A DNA stretch of 64,000 nt from RYN-230 sp963813975 (GTDB lineage Bacteria > Actinomycetota > Actinomycetes > Streptosporangiales > Streptosporangiaceae), in contig CAWFAP010000001.1 of the NCBI GenBank assembly GCA_963813975.1, forward strand, positions 744,001-808,000, written 5' to 3'. The notes under the pieces are model-generated. The model was not told the origin of the DNA, did no database searches, and saw only the letters and a program-made list of their open reading frames with translations. Positions 62,795-64,000 of this stretch are shown piece after piece. The position numbers and the translations under genes are program-made. Each line of letters opens with the position of its first letter. Position 1 is the first letter of the stretch.

Positions 62795-64000
62795 GTGCCC
62801 GGAGTCCTTCCGCCGGGCACGCCCGTCCCTGCCGACGGCGCGCTGCCCGCCAGCGCCACCGCCGAACTGGGCCGCCGCCCGTTCGGCTTCTACGTGCACG
62901 TGCCGTTCTGCCAGCGCCGCTGCGGCTACTGCGACTTCAACACCTACACCGCCGCCGAGCTCGGGCCCGGGGCGTCCCGGGACACCTACCCGGGGCTGGC
63001 CGCCTCGGAGGTCCGGCTGGCCCGCCAGGTGCTGGGCCCCGCGGCTGGCCCGGTGGCCACGGTCTTCTTCGGCGGCGGCACCCCGACTCTCCTCCCGGCC
63101 ACGCAGCTCGGCGAGGTCCTGCGGGTCATCGAGGGAGAATTCGGCCTGGCGCCGGGCGCTGAGGTCACGGTCGAGGCCAACCCCGAGAGCGTGGACCAGG
63201 CAGCCCTGGCCGCGCTGCGCGAGGCCGGGTTCACCCGGATCTCCCTGGGCATGCAGAGCGCGGCCCCGCACGTGCTGGCCGTGCTGGACCGGGTGCACGA
63301 GCCCGGCCGCCCGGCTCGCTGCGCCGCGTGGGCCCGGGAGGCGGGCTTCGAGCACGTCAGCCTGGATCTCATCTACGGCACTCCGGGGGAGACCGACGCG
63401 GACTGGCGTGAGTCGCTGGAAGCGGCCCTGGCCGCGGGCCCGGACCACATCTCCGCGTACGCGCTGATCGTCGAGGAGGGGACCCGGCTCGCGGCCCGGG
63501 TCCGGCGGGGCGAGGTGGCCGTCCCGGACGACGAGGCCATGGCCGATCGGTATCTGGCCGCGGACGAGCTCCTCTCGGGCAAGGGGCTGGGCTGGTACGA
63601 GGTGTCCAACTGGGCCGCCGGGCCGGAGGCCCGCTGCTCGCACAACCTCCTGTACTGGACCGGCGGCTACTGGTGGGGCGTGGGGCCGGGCGCGCACAGC
63701 CACGTGGGCGGGGTCCGCTGGTGGAATGTGAAGCACCCGGCTGCCTACGCCGCACGGCTGACCGCGGGCACCAGCCCGGGCCTGGCCCGGGAGGTGCTCA
63801 CCGGGCCGGAGCGCAAGCTAGAGGAGATCATGCTGCTGACGCGGCTGGACTCCGGCTGCCCAGTCGGCGTGCTCGCGCCGGCCGGGCGGGACGCCGCCGC
63901 CACCGCGGTGGCGGACGGGCTGGCCGAGGAGAGTGCTTACGCTGCGGGCCGGGTCGTGCTGACCACCCGCGGGCGGCTGCTCGCCGACGCGGTCATCCGC
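62795..64000 (+). CDS. hemW: Radical-SAM heme chaperone HemW, 3' end outside window
   Basis: The coproporphyrinogen-III-oxidase-like radical-SAM protein that acts in heme delivery. The frame is open from GTG 62795 to the window end, 402 codons. Motifs: YVHVPFCQRRCGYCDF with the SAM-cluster cysteines, TVFFGGGTPTLLP, VEANPESVDQAALAALREAG, RISLGMQSAAPHVLAVLDRVH, DLIYGTPGETDADW, YEVSNWAAGPEARCSHNLLYW. The conserved HNxxYW and GxGxGAHS-type motifs are present, so the protein is nearly complete here. It starts two bases after the MOSC gene and is probably co-transcribed. Confidence 0.93.
   Translation, partial: MPGVLPPGTPVPADGALPASATAELGRRPFGFYVHVPFCQRRCGYCDFNTYTAAELGPGASRDTYPGLAASEVRLARQVLGPAAGPVATVFFGGGTPTLLPATQLGEVLRVIEGEFGLAPGAEVTVEANPESVDQAALAALREAGFTRISLGMQSAAPHVLAVLDRVHEPGRPARCAAWAREAGFEHVSLDLIYGTPGETDADWRESLEAALAAGPDHISAYALIVEEGTRLAARVRRGEVAVPDDEAMADRYLAADELLSGKGLGWYEVSNWAAGPEARCSHNLLYWTGGYWWGVGPGAHSHVGGVRWWNVKHPAAYAARLTAGTSPGLAREVLTGPERKLEEIMLLTRLDSGCPVGVLAPAGRDAAATAVADGLAEESAYAAGRVVLTTRGRLLADAVIR

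Overview
The window is chromosomal DNA from a very GC-rich actinomycete. Evidence for this is the GC-dominated codon third positions, frequent GTG starts, and gene order: dapA-rnj-ftsK-rimO-pgsA-cinA-clgR, then DUF3046-recA-recX, then miaB-miaA-dapF-hflX. From memory this follows the conserved core of Streptomyces and related genera. Genus and species cannot be fixed from the sequence alone.

Layout. 1-12.5 kb is core: a window-truncated LolA-like gene, dapA, RNase J, an orphan PhnZ-type HD protein, the FtsK/SpoIIIE translocase, a RodZ-like gene with a frame break, rimO, pgsA, cinA and clgR, closed by a strong terminator. 12.6-19.7 kb is an amino-sugar type catabolic locus: Rrf2 regulator, NagZ-type GH3 enzyme, two ABC permeases, a lipoprotein binding protein and a divergent ROK regulator, with a ROK-type operator in the shared promoter and a 19-bp-arm hairpin between the binding-protein and permease genes. 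19.7-29.3 kb is accessory: a six-helix membrane protein, a MIP channel, a complete IS481-family element with a 6-bp target duplication, a possible CYTH-like protein, a group of alpha/beta hydrolase genes and wrecks, a cytochrome P450, a LacI regulator and a GH25 protein. 29.4-47.4 kb returns to core: the giant Lhr helicase, a septum-formation-like membrane protein, DUF3046, recA (SOS box upstream, large intein inside), recX, RNase Y, an S9 peptidase, miaB, miaA and dapF. 47.5-48.4 kb holds a broken ECF sigma factor and a degenerate companion. 48.4-54.4 kb is a glycolate/glyoxylate block (glcD-glcE-glcF plus malate synthase) with twin inverted repeats before malate synthase. 54.6-64 kb contains hflX, hutI, holA, rpsT, lepA, a DUF1707 protein, a MOSC protein with a pentapeptide-repeat tail, and hemW, which runs off the window.

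How the genes work together. dapA and dapF serve lysine/diaminopimelate synthesis. rnj and rny give the cell both RNase J and RNase Y. recA, recX and the SOS box form the recombination/SOS module. miaA and miaB together make the ms2i6A tRNA modification. glcDEF makes glyoxylate, which malate synthase turns into malate. The ABC operon lacks its own ATPase and presumably borrows a shared one such as MsiK.

The most remarkable element is the RecA intein. It sits inside the Walker A motif between Lys81 and the following Thr, starts with Ala instead of a nucleophile, and carries the Trp/Cys/Thr triad of class 3 inteins plus a LAGLIDADG endonuclease with a zinc-finger-like insert. A second theme is that several genes are interrupted by apparent one-base indels, three of them in G or C runs. 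These are either consensus errors, real decay, or in one case (CCC TGA C at about 511) possibly a programmed +1 frameshift.
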